Origin: Acidobacteriaceae bacterium | Lineage (GTDB): Bacteria > Acidobacteriota > Terriglobia > Terriglobales > Acidobacteriaceae | Reading direction: 5' to 3' | Length of the DNA stretch: 63,525 nucleotides | Assembly (NCBI GenBank): GCA_027307045.1 | Contig: DAHUXR010000010.1 | Coordinates: 1-63,525, forward strand | Shown here: positions 16,545-24,545 of the stretch, piece after piece | Position numbering within the stretch: the first letter of the stretch is position 1 | Layout: every line of letters begins with the position of its first letter | Made by a program: the position numbers and the translations under genes | The notes under the pieces: generated by a model | The model's database searches: none | Told to the model about the DNA's origin: nothing | What the model saw: only the letters and a program-made list of their open reading frames with translations

Positions 16545-17015
16545 ATGAAGCGTGTAATTGTTGTTGGTCGCGGAGCCTCCGGCAAATCGACTTTGGCAAG
16601 ACGCTTGAGCGAAATCAGCCGGCTTCCTGTGATTGAGCTGGATAAAATCTTTTGGCAACCAGGCCTTGTAGCAACACCTCGGGAGCAATGGATCGTTATT
16701 CAGGAAAAGCTCGCCGCCGAACCGGAATGGATAATGGATGGCGATTTGGGACCTTACGACGCGCTCCAAGCTCGCCTTCCTAGAGCAGACACAATCATTT
16801 TTCTGGATTTCTCGCTCGTCCGTTGCGTATGGCGTGCGATAAGACGCTCCCGGGAGCGTTTAGACTTCTGGCATTGGGTCTTTTCATACCGCCGCAAGTA
16901 TCGTCCCCAACTCCTCGCCACAATCGCCCAACACGCGCCAGATGCAAACCTCATGACATTTTCCTCTTTAGGGGAGCTGCAAAGTTTCCTCGAGGCCCAG
17001 ATGCATTTTCATTGA
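16545..17015 (+). CDS. adenylate-kinase-like P-loop protein (FlaR/topology-modulation type)
   Basis: A 156-residue cytosolic protein opening MKRVIVVGRGASGKST, a Walker A loop at residues 8-16. The segments that follow, ISRLPVIELDKIFWQPG and EKLAAEPEWIMDGDLG, match the small nucleotide-kinase-like family often annotated as DNA topology modulation protein FlaR; the LPRADTIIFLDF strand is the Walker B equivalent. Real substrate unknown. An ATG five bases earlier is out of frame. Its stop is 2 bases from the stop of the convergent methyltransferase gene. Confidence 0.7.
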   Translation: MKRVIVVGRGASGKSTLARRLSEISRLPVIELDKIFWQPGLVATPREQWIVIQEKLAAEPEWIMDGDLGPYDALQARLPRADTIIFLDFSLVRCVWRAIRRSRERLDFWHWVFSYRRKYRPQLLATIAQHAPDANLMTFSSLGELQSFLEAQMHFH

Positions 17016-17017
17016 CT

Positions 17018-17755
17018 CTATTTGTGTGCCACCGCGATCAGGCGCGTGGCGTCGAGACCGTACGGCGAGCCCTGCTGGTCTCCGAACAACTGCACCTGCA
17101 TAAATCCGCAGCTCAACAACCGATCTTTTAATTCGCGTCCGGAATAGATTGTGTGCTCAAAGGTAAAGCTGCGCGCGCGACCTTCTTTCACCAGCGTCCA
17201 CTCCGAACGTATGCGGGTCCAGTCATCGCGAATCTGAGGGCGCTGAAACACAAGCGAGCCATCGGCGAGTTCCGTGCACATGGTGTCTTTCCAGACGCGC
17301 GCCAGGCGCTCCTTGCCCAGGACTTCAATGATCAGCACGCCGTTTTCTTTGAGACTTTCATGGATGTTGCGCAAAACGCGCAGATCGTCCTGCTCGTCTT
17401 CAAAATATCCAAATGAGGTAAACAGACTGCAGGCCAGGTCAAAGCTCGCTGGCCGCAGGAAATTCCTCATGTCTTGCTCCACCCATTCAACGGAAGCGCC
17501 AGATTTGGCCGCGTGCTCGCGCGCCTTCGCCAGCAGAAATGGAGAACGGTCAACGCCTGTGACTTTGAATCCTCGCTGAGCAAGCTCAATAGAGTGGCGG
17601 CCGGGCCCGCAGCAAAGATCGAGCACGCTGCCGCTATTGCGTTGGGTCAAGGCAAGAATGCGAGTCACTTCGTCCGGGGTTGCGGCAAACCGCTCGTCGG
17701 AAAACATGAACGGATAGAAAGCCCGCCAGAAATCGTCATTTTCAAACCATTCCAT
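17018..17755 (-). CDS. class I SAM-dependent methyltransferase
   Basis: A Rossmann-fold methyltransferase of about 245 residues. Motif I is VLDLCCGPGRHSIELA, followed by the acidic end of beta 2 in VTGVDRSPFLL and motif post-II in VEWVEQDMRNF; FDLACSLFTSFGYF is motif IV. The small-molecule type with an initial WFENDDFWRAFYPFMF helix is common in bacteria; the substrate cannot be inferred. The start at 17755 is chosen because the protein family begins there; an ATG at 17809 would add 18 residues but overlaps the inverted-repeat element. Neither has a clear ribosome-binding site. Confidence 0.8.
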   Translation of the reverse strand: MEWFENDDFWRAFYPFMFSDERFAATPDEVTRILALTQRNSGSVLDLCCGPGRHSIELAQRGFKVTGVDRSPFLLAKAREHAAKSGASVEWVEQDMRNFLRPASFDLACSLFTSFGYFEDEQDDLRVLRNIHESLKENGVLIIEVLGKERLARVWKDTMCTELADGSLVFQRPQIRDDWTRIRSEWTLVKEGRARSFTFEHTIYSGRELKDRLLSCGFMQVQLFGDQQGSPYGLDATRLIAVAHK

Positions 17756-17806
17756 GGACACAAAGTTTAGCGTACTGGAAGAATTTTCCGCGTGAATGTG
17801 GACCAT

Positions 17807-18054
17807 CACGGGGTGGAGCAGGCATTCATGCCTGCGGTACTCAGCGATAAAATCTTCGGGCTTTCAGCCCCTGAGGTTTTCTCTTGGGGTTAACGGTAAT
17901 CTGGAAACTGGTCTAGCCGCGAATGTCGCGTTGATTTGGTGCTGATTCTCTTTTAGCTAATGTGTCCCCGACAAAGGTACCTCGGCGGCTAAAGCCGGAG
18001 TATTTATAGGCTTTTACCGCAGGCATGAAATGCCTGCTCCACCCCGTGGTCCAA
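17807..18054. repeat. 248-bp element with long terminal inverted repeats
   Basis: Arms at 17807-17839 and 18015-18048 are inverted copies of about 33-34 bases that differ by one indel; each arm is itself palindromic around CAGGCAT-ATGCCTG. Between them are two smaller hairpins, GGGCTTTCAGCCC near 17858 and CGGCTAAAGCCG near 17990. No transposase is encoded. It has the form of a REP-like or MITE-like intergenic element. The arm at 17807 abuts the possible longer start of the methyltransferase gene. I see no gene from 17756 to 18235. Confidence 0.65.
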
Positions 18055-18298
18055 CGCCTTCGCTTTGTAATGCTTCTATCCAACCGCTCTAGCTTTCCAG
18101 AATCAAACTGTTTTTGAACCCCACAGTGAAGGATGCGGAGAGGCTTTTGTTTCAATCCCGATAACTGAAAGGGACTCTGTCCGTCTCATCCTGAAGGGCC
18201 CAGCGATCCGCCTTTGGTTCATCGGCAAAAAATAAATGGAACGATTTGCCCAATTCGAGCAATGGATAACAGGAGCGAGGGCAGCGCCCAGCAGAGCC

Positions 18299-18871
18299 AT
18301 GGCAGATTCGCCAGTCGAAGATCAGGAGCTGCTGCGGCAGCTTCGCAAAGGAAATGAGACGGCGTTTACCGCGCTCTATGAGCGGTACCAAAGGGCTATT
18401 TACCGGTTTGCATTGCACATGAGCGGCAATACAGCCACGGCAGAAGAAGTAACGCAGGAAGTATTCATGCTGCTGATCGGAAACCCGAAAGGCTACGCGG
18501 TTGATAAAGGTCCTTTGGGCAACTATCTGTTTGGCGTTGCGCGCAACCTGACCCGGCGCGTGGTGCAGCGGTCGCGGCTGGACCTTCCGATCGAAGAGGA
18601 ATGGCTGGATAGCGGAGATGCAGGGTTCACCAGCGATCTGGATGTCCTCTCCGAACTCAGCAACACTGAGCTGCTGGAGTTTTTGCGGAAAGCGGTGCTG
18701 GCGTTGCCGGAGCAGTACCGCGAGGTGGTTGCGCTGTGCGACCTGGAAGAGATGAGCTATGCGGATGCGGGGGCACTGCTGGAATGTTCGCCGGGAACAG
18801 TGGCTTCGCGGCTGCATCGGGCGCGGGCGATGTTGAAGACGAAATTGAGCTTTCAAAAATGCATGAAATAG
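18299..18871 (+). CDS. ECF-type RNA polymerase sigma factor
   Basis: About 190 residues with sigma-70 region 2 (TALYERYQRAIYRFA through AEEVTQEVFMLL, with RNLTRRVVQ after it) and region 4 (LPEQYREVVALCDLEEMSY, then the helix-turn-helix ECSPGTVASRLHRARAML). It should direct transcription of an envelope or stress regulon. Start is uncertain: ATG at 18299 opens directly into the conserved part, while ATG at 18236 would add 21 residues; neither has a strong ribosome-binding site. Its 3' end overlaps the following membrane protein gene by 13 bases, the usual arrangement for a sigma factor and its regulator. Confidence 0.85.
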   Translation: MADSPVEDQELLRQLRKGNETAFTALYERYQRAIYRFALHMSGNTATAEEVTQEVFMLLIGNPKGYAVDKGPLGNYLFGVARNLTRRVVQRSRLDLPIEEEWLDSGDAGFTSDLDVLSELSNTELLEFLRKAVLALPEQYREVVALCDLEEMSYADAGALLECSPGTVASRLHRARAMLKTKLSFQKCMK

Positions 18872-19464
18872 ATTCACAATCCGGAGATCCACTGAGAGAC
18901 GCCACAGCGGATGCGAGGTTGAGCGAGGCGCTACGCGGACTAGCCGCCTCGTCGCGACAAGGCGCGCCTACTGAACTTGGCGCAGGACTGGCAATGGCTT
19001 TCCACCGTCATCATGCGCGGCGCAGGCTGGTTCGCCGGGTTAGCGTGGCTGCGTTGGCGGCGTGCATGGCGCTGGCATCCGGGCTCATATCGATGCGCTC
19101 ACGGCGTGGCGTGCAGGCAATAGAAATCGTGAAAGAACAACCGAGCGTTAGTCCCGTAAAAGCGCCTGAGGCTTCGACCGTCGCAACGGCGGTAACAAAT
19201 CCAGCACGGCCTCTTAGAAAGCATGTGAAGCCGAAGGCAACGAACAGCAACGTCGCGTCTTCGCGTCGCCAGTTCCTTGCTTTGCCTGGATACGACCCTG
19301 CTGTTCCAGCGGACGAGCTCCGTGTAGTCCGGGTGCAACTGCCAGCAAGCGCGCTGTGGCAGATGGGCGCTCCGGTAAGCCCGGATTCAGGAGCGCGAAG
19401 ATTTATGGCCGATTTTGTGGTGAGCCAGGATGGAACGCCGTACGCCGTGAGATTAGTGCAATAA
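18859..19464 (+). CDS. single-span membrane protein, probable anti-sigma-type partner
   Basis: A 201-residue protein whose ATG lies inside the end of the sigma factor gene. A cytoplasmic N-terminal part of about 58 residues (SEALRGLAASSRQ) ends in a His/Arg-rich stop (HRHHARRRLVRR), followed by one membrane span (residues 60-78) and an extracytoplasmic Ala/Pro/Lys-rich linker. A small C-terminal region resembles a TonB-C-like or partner-binding fold (FMADFVVSQDGTPYAVRLVQ). No zinc-binding anti-sigma HxxxCxxC motif is seen, so anti-sigma function is inferred from position and topology. Confidence 0.65.
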   Translation: MHEIDSQSGDPLRDATADARLSEALRGLAASSRQGAPTELGAGLAMAFHRHHARRRLVRRVSVAALAACMALASGLISMRSRRGVQAIEIVKEQPSVSPVKAPEASTVATAVTNPARPLRKHVKPKATNSNVASSRRQFLALPGYDPAVPADELRVVRVQLPASALWQMGAPVSPDSGARRFMADFVVSQDGTPYAVRLVQ

Positions 19465-19487
19465 CAAATTTTTAAGGAGAGTTATCC

Positions 19488-20411
19488 ATGAATCGAATTG
19501 CTATTTTGCTGCTCAGCGCATTGGTGATGGCAGGGAGCGTAGCCGCCCAGGAGTCCACGCCGAAAGAAAAAGTACGTACCTTCACAATGACGCAAGGCGA
19601 ACCCATCACCATGTTCTCGCCATTCGGCATGATGCAGGGCGAGCGCCTGCCTGAAGGCAAAATCGAATTCTTCTCGGCTGAAATGGCCGGCGCCGGTGAG
19701 GTTGTGACCGCCGCACCTTATACCGCCACTGCAACCACGGAGAGCACTCAGGTCTTGGCGGACGGCAACAAGATTGTGAATAAAACATCGTCATTCGTGG
19801 CGCGTGACAGCCAGGGCCGCACGCGGCGGGAAACAGATTTGCATCGAATCGGCACGATGCAGGTGGATAGCCCCAAGACGGTGTTTATCAACGATCCCAC
19901 CACGCATACGCAGTACATCTTTACCCCCGGCGGCGAGGCCACAAAGGTGGTACGCAGCGACGGCAACTGGAAAGAGGGGCCACAGATTATTGACCTGCCC
20001 GGTCATCGCGAGCGGCACTTAAAAGAGAAAGTTATAGTAAATGTGCAGGGCGCGCATGAAGTCCAGCAAAGCAAGGAAAGCAGTGAACAGGTTAAACATG
20101 AAGATCTGGGAACACAGACGATTGAAGGCGTGTCCGCCCAGGGCAAGCGCGAGACGGTTACGATTCCCGCTGGCCAGATCGGCAATGAGCGGCCAATCGA
20201 AATCGTGACTGAAACGTGGTTCTCACCTGAACTGCACACCATGGTGTTGAGAAAGCATTCCGACCCGCGCCTGGGAGACAGCACCTATCGGTTGACGGAC
20301 ATCAAGCGCAACGAGCCGGATGCAGCATTATTCCAGCCGCCGGCGGGGACAAAGATTTCAGTTGAGCCGATGCTGGAACTGCACAAGGAAATAGCTCCAT
20401 CAAAGGAGTAG
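19488..20411 (+). CDS. exported protein of unknown function in sigma-factor operon
   Basis: A 307-residue exported protein (signal peptide 1-20, AAQ) with AAGGAG 9 bases before its ATG. The family is common in Acidobacteria but functionally undescribed: it has a SSFVARDSQGRTRRETDLHR-like segment, a middle TQYIFTPGGEA strand, and a late TETWFSPELHTMVLRKHSDPR block ending in a PPAGTK motif. The last resembles outer-membrane lipoprotein-sorting-like (LolB/DUF4412) folds. It starts 23 bases after the membrane partner gene and ends at a terminator, closing a three-gene sigma operon. Confidence 0.65.
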   Translation: MNRIAILLLSALVMAGSVAAQESTPKEKVRTFTMTQGEPITMFSPFGMMQGERLPEGKIEFFSAEMAGAGEVVTAAPYTATATTESTQVLADGNKIVNKTSSFVARDSQGRTRRETDLHRIGTMQVDSPKTVFINDPTTHTQYIFTPGGEATKVVRSDGNWKEGPQIIDLPGHRERHLKEKVIVNVQGAHEVQQSKESSEQVKHEDLGTQTIEGVSAQGKRETVTIPAGQIGNERPIEIVTETWFSPELHTMVLRKHSDPRLGDSTYRLTDIKRNEPDAALFQPPAGTKISVEPMLELHKEIAPSKE

Positions 20412-20441
20412 CCTCTTCTCTCCTCTTTGGTTGGTGAAGGC

Positions 20442-20466
20442 CGGGCGGAAACGCCCGGTCTTTTTG
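20442..20466 (+). terminator. intrinsic terminator of the sigma-factor operon
   Basis: A 7-bp GC-rich stem CCGGGCG / CGCCCGG closes a GAAA tetraloop and is followed by a run of T. It lies about 30 bases after the stop of the exported protein gene. Confidence 0.85.
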
Positions 20467-20496
20467 TTCACGTACTAGGCTTTACGCAAAAACCAA

Positions 20497-20528
20497 ACCT
20501 TACCACAGATAACACTGATGACACTGAT
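20497..20528. repeat. dispersed 32-bp repeat, copy 1
   Basis: ACCTTACCAC followed by CACTGATGACACTGAT, nearly the same as 30294-30326. Both copies are intergenic. The rest of 20412-20633 holds only the terminator. Confidence 0.6.
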
Positions 20529-20633
20529 TTGCACGGATCAAGATAGAACCATGTTCATCCGTGGTGAGATTTGTCCTTTGTGCAAACCCACATGGGAAAT
20601 GACGTTACGTAAAGAGGCCCAAAAGAAACCGAG

Positions 20634-22067
20634 CTATCTGCGGTTGTCCGTTTGCGGCTCGGGGTGGATCAGCACTTTAAACAACTCCGGCGCGGCCTGT
20701 TTGAAGCGGATTTCCAGCTCAGTGGAAACGTCATGCACGCGGGAGAGCGGCAGATCGTCTGACATGGTGCAATGGCACGACATATAAATTTTGCCACGCA
20801 CGCGCTTGATTTCCACGTCGTGCATATCCACCACTTCAGGAAATTCATGGATCACAGGTTTAAGTTTCTGTTCGAGCACCGCGTCACGGACAACCGTATT
20901 GCCGGGTTCTATGGTGGAAGGCTCACTCTCAATATGGGTGAGGATGGTAGAAATTTCCGGAACATCGCTGCGGATTTCCGCTTCCAGGACAGTCACCACG
21001 TCGTGGGCGTCTTTCAGGCTGAGAGTTTCGTCAAGCTCCAGATGAAGTTCCGCATGCAGCCGGCCTTCAAGGTCCTGGACGCTGACATCATGCACGCTGA
21101 AATTATTGCGTGAAGCGACAGCGCGGATGCGGTCAAAAATATTTTCATGGCCGGTTTCACGCGGGATGGAGTGAATTACCACGTCGGCGTCAGGCAGGAT
21201 ATTGTGCACGGCACGCGTGATTTCGCCCACCACCTGGCCGGAGCGCTGGAAGGTAACGTTTCGCGCCAGGCCAACAGTGAGATCGGCAAAATAGCGGTTG
21301 CCCGCGCGGCGAATGCGGGCGCGCTCCACCTCGATCACGCCATTTACCTTTAGCGCGGCGTCCATGATGTTTCCGCGATAGCCCGCGGGAGCGGCATCGA
21401 GCAGCGCATCGATGGTGCGGCGGGCCAGCCGCGAGCTGACGTAAACAATGACGCCAGAGACCATGAGAGCCGCGACGGCATCGGCCTTGGCCAACCAGCC
21501 GACATGCCAGTGCTCGCCTGCCCAGACCAGCGCCAGTCCCAGGGCAACGACCCCGCTGGAAAAAATATCGGTGCTGAAATGGAGAGCGTCCGCCTCAAGC
21601 GCCTGGCTGTCATATTTATCGGCAATGACCTGAAGCTTGCGTGAGCGCCACCAATCCACCGCCATGGAAAGAAACATTACGCCGAAGGCGGCCAGAGAGG
21701 GCTCAATGTGCACGCTGTGATGCCCGTTGAGGCGGCGGACGGCCTCCCATACAATCCAGACGCAGGTAAGAAGAAGCAGACCAGTTTCAATAAAGGCAGA
21801 AAAATTTTCTACCTTGCCGTGGCCGTATTGGTGCTCGGCGTCGGCAGGCTTATCTGAAACGCGGACAGAAAGCAGCGTGACCAGCGCGGCCACAAGGTCG
21901 AGACCCGAATGTGCCGCCTCAGAAAGAATGCCCAGGCTGAGCGTGGAAATGCCGACGATCAGCTTGAGGACGGTGATCCCAAGCGCGGCAAGCAGAGAGT
22001 TGAGCGCCACGTTGCGCTTTTCCTTCTGCATGCTATCCAGCACGGGGTTGAGTTCAGCCGAGGACAC
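20634..22067 (-). CDS. cation diffusion facilitator family transporter with extended C-terminus
   Basis: A 477-residue CDF transporter. Six transmembrane helices occupy about residues 20-225. The two metal-site motifs of the family are visible: H-S-G-L-D in ILSEAAHSGLDLV (helix 2) and H-F-S-T-D in ALEADALHFSTDIF (helix 5), a set typical of divalent metal (Zn, Fe, Mn) export by proton antiport. A cytoplasmic ZT-dimer-type domain (about 230-310) is followed by a second, similar cytoplasmic domain (about 330-470) with several His and the CHC motif in YMSCHCTMSDDLPLSRVHDV. The double C-terminal domain makes it longer than the usual 300 residues and suggests metal sensing. Confidence 0.85.
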   Translation of the reverse strand: MSSAELNPVLDSMQKEKRNVALNSLLAALGITVLKLIVGISTLSLGILSEAAHSGLDLVAALVTLLSVRVSDKPADAEHQYGHGKVENFSAFIETGLLLLTCVWIVWEAVRRLNGHHSVHIEPSLAAFGVMFLSMAVDWWRSRKLQVIADKYDSQALEADALHFSTDIFSSGVVALGLALVWAGEHWHVGWLAKADAVAALMVSGVIVYVSSRLARRTIDALLDAAPAGYRGNIMDAALKVNGVIEVERARIRRAGNRYFADLTVGLARNVTFQRSGQVVGEITRAVHNILPDADVVIHSIPRETGHENIFDRIRAVASRNNFSVHDVSVQDLEGRLHAELHLELDETLSLKDAHDVVTVLEAEIRSDVPEISTILTHIESEPSTIEPGNTVVRDAVLEQKLKPVIHEFPEVVDMHDVEIKRVRGKIYMSCHCTMSDDLPLSRVHDVSTELEIRFKQAAPELFKVLIHPEPQTDNRR

Positions 22068-22193
22068 AGAGCCATTGTCTCAAGTTTTTGGTTCCCAGTA
22101 CTACAACCATTGTTGCTAGCTGCATTTGCCAGAAAACCATTATGCTAGGATATTGCCGCCTGACTTCCCTCATATGACGAAAGGAACCCAACG

Positions 22194-23279
22194 ATGATTT
22201 GCAGGCTGTTTATTTGTGTTTTTATAGTATCCACGGCGCTGGCGCAGACGCCCGGCGCCACCAAGAACCAGGGACCGGCGACGAAGAAGGCCCCGTCGGC
22301 GAGCCCGACTCCGACCCCGCAGGCAACGCCACCATCATTATTAAAGCGCGATGAACAGCCGGCCGAGCTGCCGCCGGAGACGCCGGTGATCAGCATCAAA
22401 GGCCTTTGCCCCGCTGAAAACGGCCCAGCAGCGAGCAACAAGGTGCCTTCCACCAATGACTGCTCCATGACGGTAACCAAGCAGAAGTTTGACAGTCTGG
22501 TGAATGCCTTCAACACGAACAACCAGACTGTGACTCCGGCGCAGCGGCGCAATCTGGCGCAATCCTATGTGGAGTTGCTGGTCTTTTCAGAAGCCGCCAA
22601 GGCCGCAGGCGTAGAAAATTCTCCTGCTTTTATTGAAGTGATGCGCGTGCTGCGGATGAAAACGCTGGGCGATCTTTACCGCAACCAACTGGCAGAGCAA
22701 TACCGCAACCCATCGCAGCAGGAAATTGAGGATTATTACAAGGCCAATCAGGAGAAATTTGAAGGCGCCAAGCTGACTCGGGTTTTTATCCCCACGAACG
22801 ATCCTGATCCGCAAGCCACCGCGGAAAAAAAGGCGGACTATCAGAAGAAAGCCCCACAGGTGGCGGACGATATCCAGGCACGCGCGGCCAAGGGCGAGGA
22901 CATGAGCAAACTGCAAAAGGAGGCTTACACGACCCTGGCAATCGCGGCTACGCCTCCTACCACGGACCTTGGCCTGGCCCGCCACGGCACTTTCCCGCCG
23001 AAGATCGAGCAGGAAATCTTTTCCCATAAAGCGGGCGAGGTCTTCCGCTCTGATGAAGCAACCGGCCACATGATTTACCGGGTTGACAGCAGGCAAACCA
23101 GTCCGCTGGAAAGCGTAAAAGCGGAGATAACACAGCAGCTCTTCCGCCAGAAGATGGAAGCAAAGACCAAGGAGTTGAACTCAGCAGTGCACGCCGAATA
23201 TGACGAGAAATATTTTGGTCCGCCGGCTGCTCCAATGCCTCTTAAGCCGCCTGTGCCACCCAATCCGCAGGGTAGATAA
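22194..23279 (+). CDS. periplasmic parvulin-type peptidyl-prolyl isomerase (SurA/PpiD-like)
   Basis: A 361-residue protein with a signal peptide ending in ALAQT and a Pro/Thr-rich linker. The helical N-terminal part (KFDSLVNAFN and YVELLVFSEAAKAAG) resembles the SurA chaperone domain; residues about 190-310 form a degenerate parvulin domain (VFIPTNDPDP, FSHKAGEVF, GHMIYRVDSR). It probably folds outer-membrane or exported proteins. AAAGGA lies 9 bases before the ATG. A Pro-rich tail (PPAAPMPLKPPVPPNP) closes the protein. Confidence 0.75.
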   Translation: MICRLFICVFIVSTALAQTPGATKNQGPATKKAPSASPTPTPQATPPSLLKRDEQPAELPPETPVISIKGLCPAENGPAASNKVPSTNDCSMTVTKQKFDSLVNAFNTNNQTVTPAQRRNLAQSYVELLVFSEAAKAAGVENSPAFIEVMRVLRMKTLGDLYRNQLAEQYRNPSQQEIEDYYKANQEKFEGAKLTRVFIPTNDPDPQATAEKKADYQKKAPQVADDIQARAAKGEDMSKLQKEAYTTLAIAATPPTTDLGLARHGTFPPKIEQEIFSHKAGEVFRSDEATGHMIYRVDSRQTSPLESVKAEITQQLFRQKMEAKTKELNSAVHAEYDEKYFGPPAAPMPLKPPVPPNPQGR

Positions 23280-23387
23280 AGATAAGATTGACGAACGAGT
23301 GCGAAGATTGCCGCAGCACTGCGGGCTGCGGCTTGAAAGCGCATAACTGCGGCGAGCTTTGCTCCACCCACTGAGCAGTAGAACGTG

Positions 23388-24473
23388 ATGGCAGTGAACA
23401 CCCAAAAACCGACCGTGCTGGTTACCGGAGTTTCCGGCAACCTGGGCGTTCGTCTGCTCAGGCAACTGGCGGACTTTAACGTAATCGGCACGGACATCCG
23501 CGAACCGGAAGATGCGTCAAATCTGGCGCGCTTTGAAAAAGTTGATCTGGCGGAAGAGCGCTCCTGTGATCAATTGCTGGACCTGATGCGCGCGCATCGT
23601 CCAGAGTCGGTGGTCCATCTGGCGTTCATCCTGGATCCGTTGCGCTCCGGCGTGGTGGAGAAGAAGCGCATGTGGCGGGTGAACGTAGCGGGGACGAGCC
23701 GCGTTACTGAAGCCATTGCGGAACACAACCGCATGCTGGGTGTGATTGATAAGTTTATCTTTCCCAGCAGCGCATTGGTGTATGGTCCTGACCTTACCAA
23801 GCCAGCGACTGAAGATGCTCCTTTGAATGCGCAGAGCCTGCCTTATGCACTGCATCAGCAGGAAGCCGACCGCACGGTGCAATCACGCGTCAAAAGCATG
23901 AAGACCAAGGTGTACATTCTGCGGCCGCACGTTTTTGCCGGGCCCACGGTACAGAATTATCAGATGGGCGTGCTGCGCGGCATTCCGGGCGGCAAAGGAC
24001 GGCTGGCGGAGCGTCTGCGGCGGCAGGGCAAGCGCCTGCCACTTTGGCTGCCTTCACGCGGCGACTACCTGGAGCACAAGTTTCAGTTTGTTCACATTGA
24101 TGACGTTGCGCGGCTGATCGCGCACATACTACAGCGCAAGCTGCTGGACCCAAAGCTGACGATCCTGAACGTGGCAGGCCGCGGAGATCCATTGGAACTG
24201 CGCCGCTGCATTGACATAGCCAAGATTGAGGTACAGCGCGTACCAGCAAGATCGATCTGCAAGCAAGCGTTGCGCGTGCTTTGGGACCTTGGCGTTTCCG
24301 ATATTCCGCCGGAAGCTCTTCCCTACCTGCTGGGCTCCAGCACCATGGATACCGCTCGCCTGCGCGTCTTTCTGGGAGAACATTACCGTAGCGTGATTGA
24401 GCACACCTGTGAAGAAGCGCTGGCGGAAAGCTTTGCCAGCATGCCGGTGGCGAGTTCAGCGGCCAAGAGCTAG
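23388..24473 (+). CDS. NAD-dependent epimerase/dehydratase-like extended SDR with altered active site
   Basis: About 361 residues. The Rossmann glycine motif is TGVSGNLG near the N-terminus; a DIRE acidic end and the HLAF (VVHLAFILDP) strand are also typical of extended SDRs. The active-site region is FPSSALVYGPD followed by PYALHQQEAD: the Tyr of YxxxK is there but the Lys is Gln. This suggests lost or changed catalysis. Family members act on nucleotide sugars or sterol-like substrates; here substrate unknown. Starts at ATG directly after an in-frame GTG. Converges on ferrochelatase. Confidence 0.75.
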   Translation: MAVNTQKPTVLVTGVSGNLGVRLLRQLADFNVIGTDIREPEDASNLARFEKVDLAEERSCDQLLDLMRAHRPESVVHLAFILDPLRSGVVEKKRMWRVNVAGTSRVTEAIAEHNRMLGVIDKFIFPSSALVYGPDLTKPATEDAPLNAQSLPYALHQQEADRTVQSRVKSMKTKVYILRPHVFAGPTVQNYQMGVLRGIPGGKGRLAERLRRQGKRLPLWLPSRGDYLEHKFQFVHIDDVARLIAHILQRKLLDPKLTILNVAGRGDPLELRRCIDIAKIEVQRVPARSICKQALRVLWDLGVSDIPPEALPYLLGSSTMDTARLRVFLGEHYRSVIEHTCEEALAESFASMPVASSAAKS

Positions 24474-24500
24474 GGAACTTCACCACCGATTAGCACTGGG

Positions 24501-24522
24501 GAGACGTAGCATGCTACGTCTC
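24501..24522. repeat. perfect 22-bp palindrome between convergent genes
   Basis: GAGACGTAGCA followed at once by its reverse complement TGCTACGTCTC, with no loop, midway between the convergent SDR and ferrochelatase stops. It may be a dispersed palindromic repeat or a cruciform-forming end signal. No T-run follows, so it is not a classical terminator. Confidence 0.65.
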
Positions 24523-24545
24523 TGCGGAAATATTCTTCTGTTCGA

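Noticed and set aside
17913..18155. 80-codon minus-strand frame inside the inverted-repeat element
   Set aside because: Its sequence is produced by the palindromic repeat arms; no domain or start signal.
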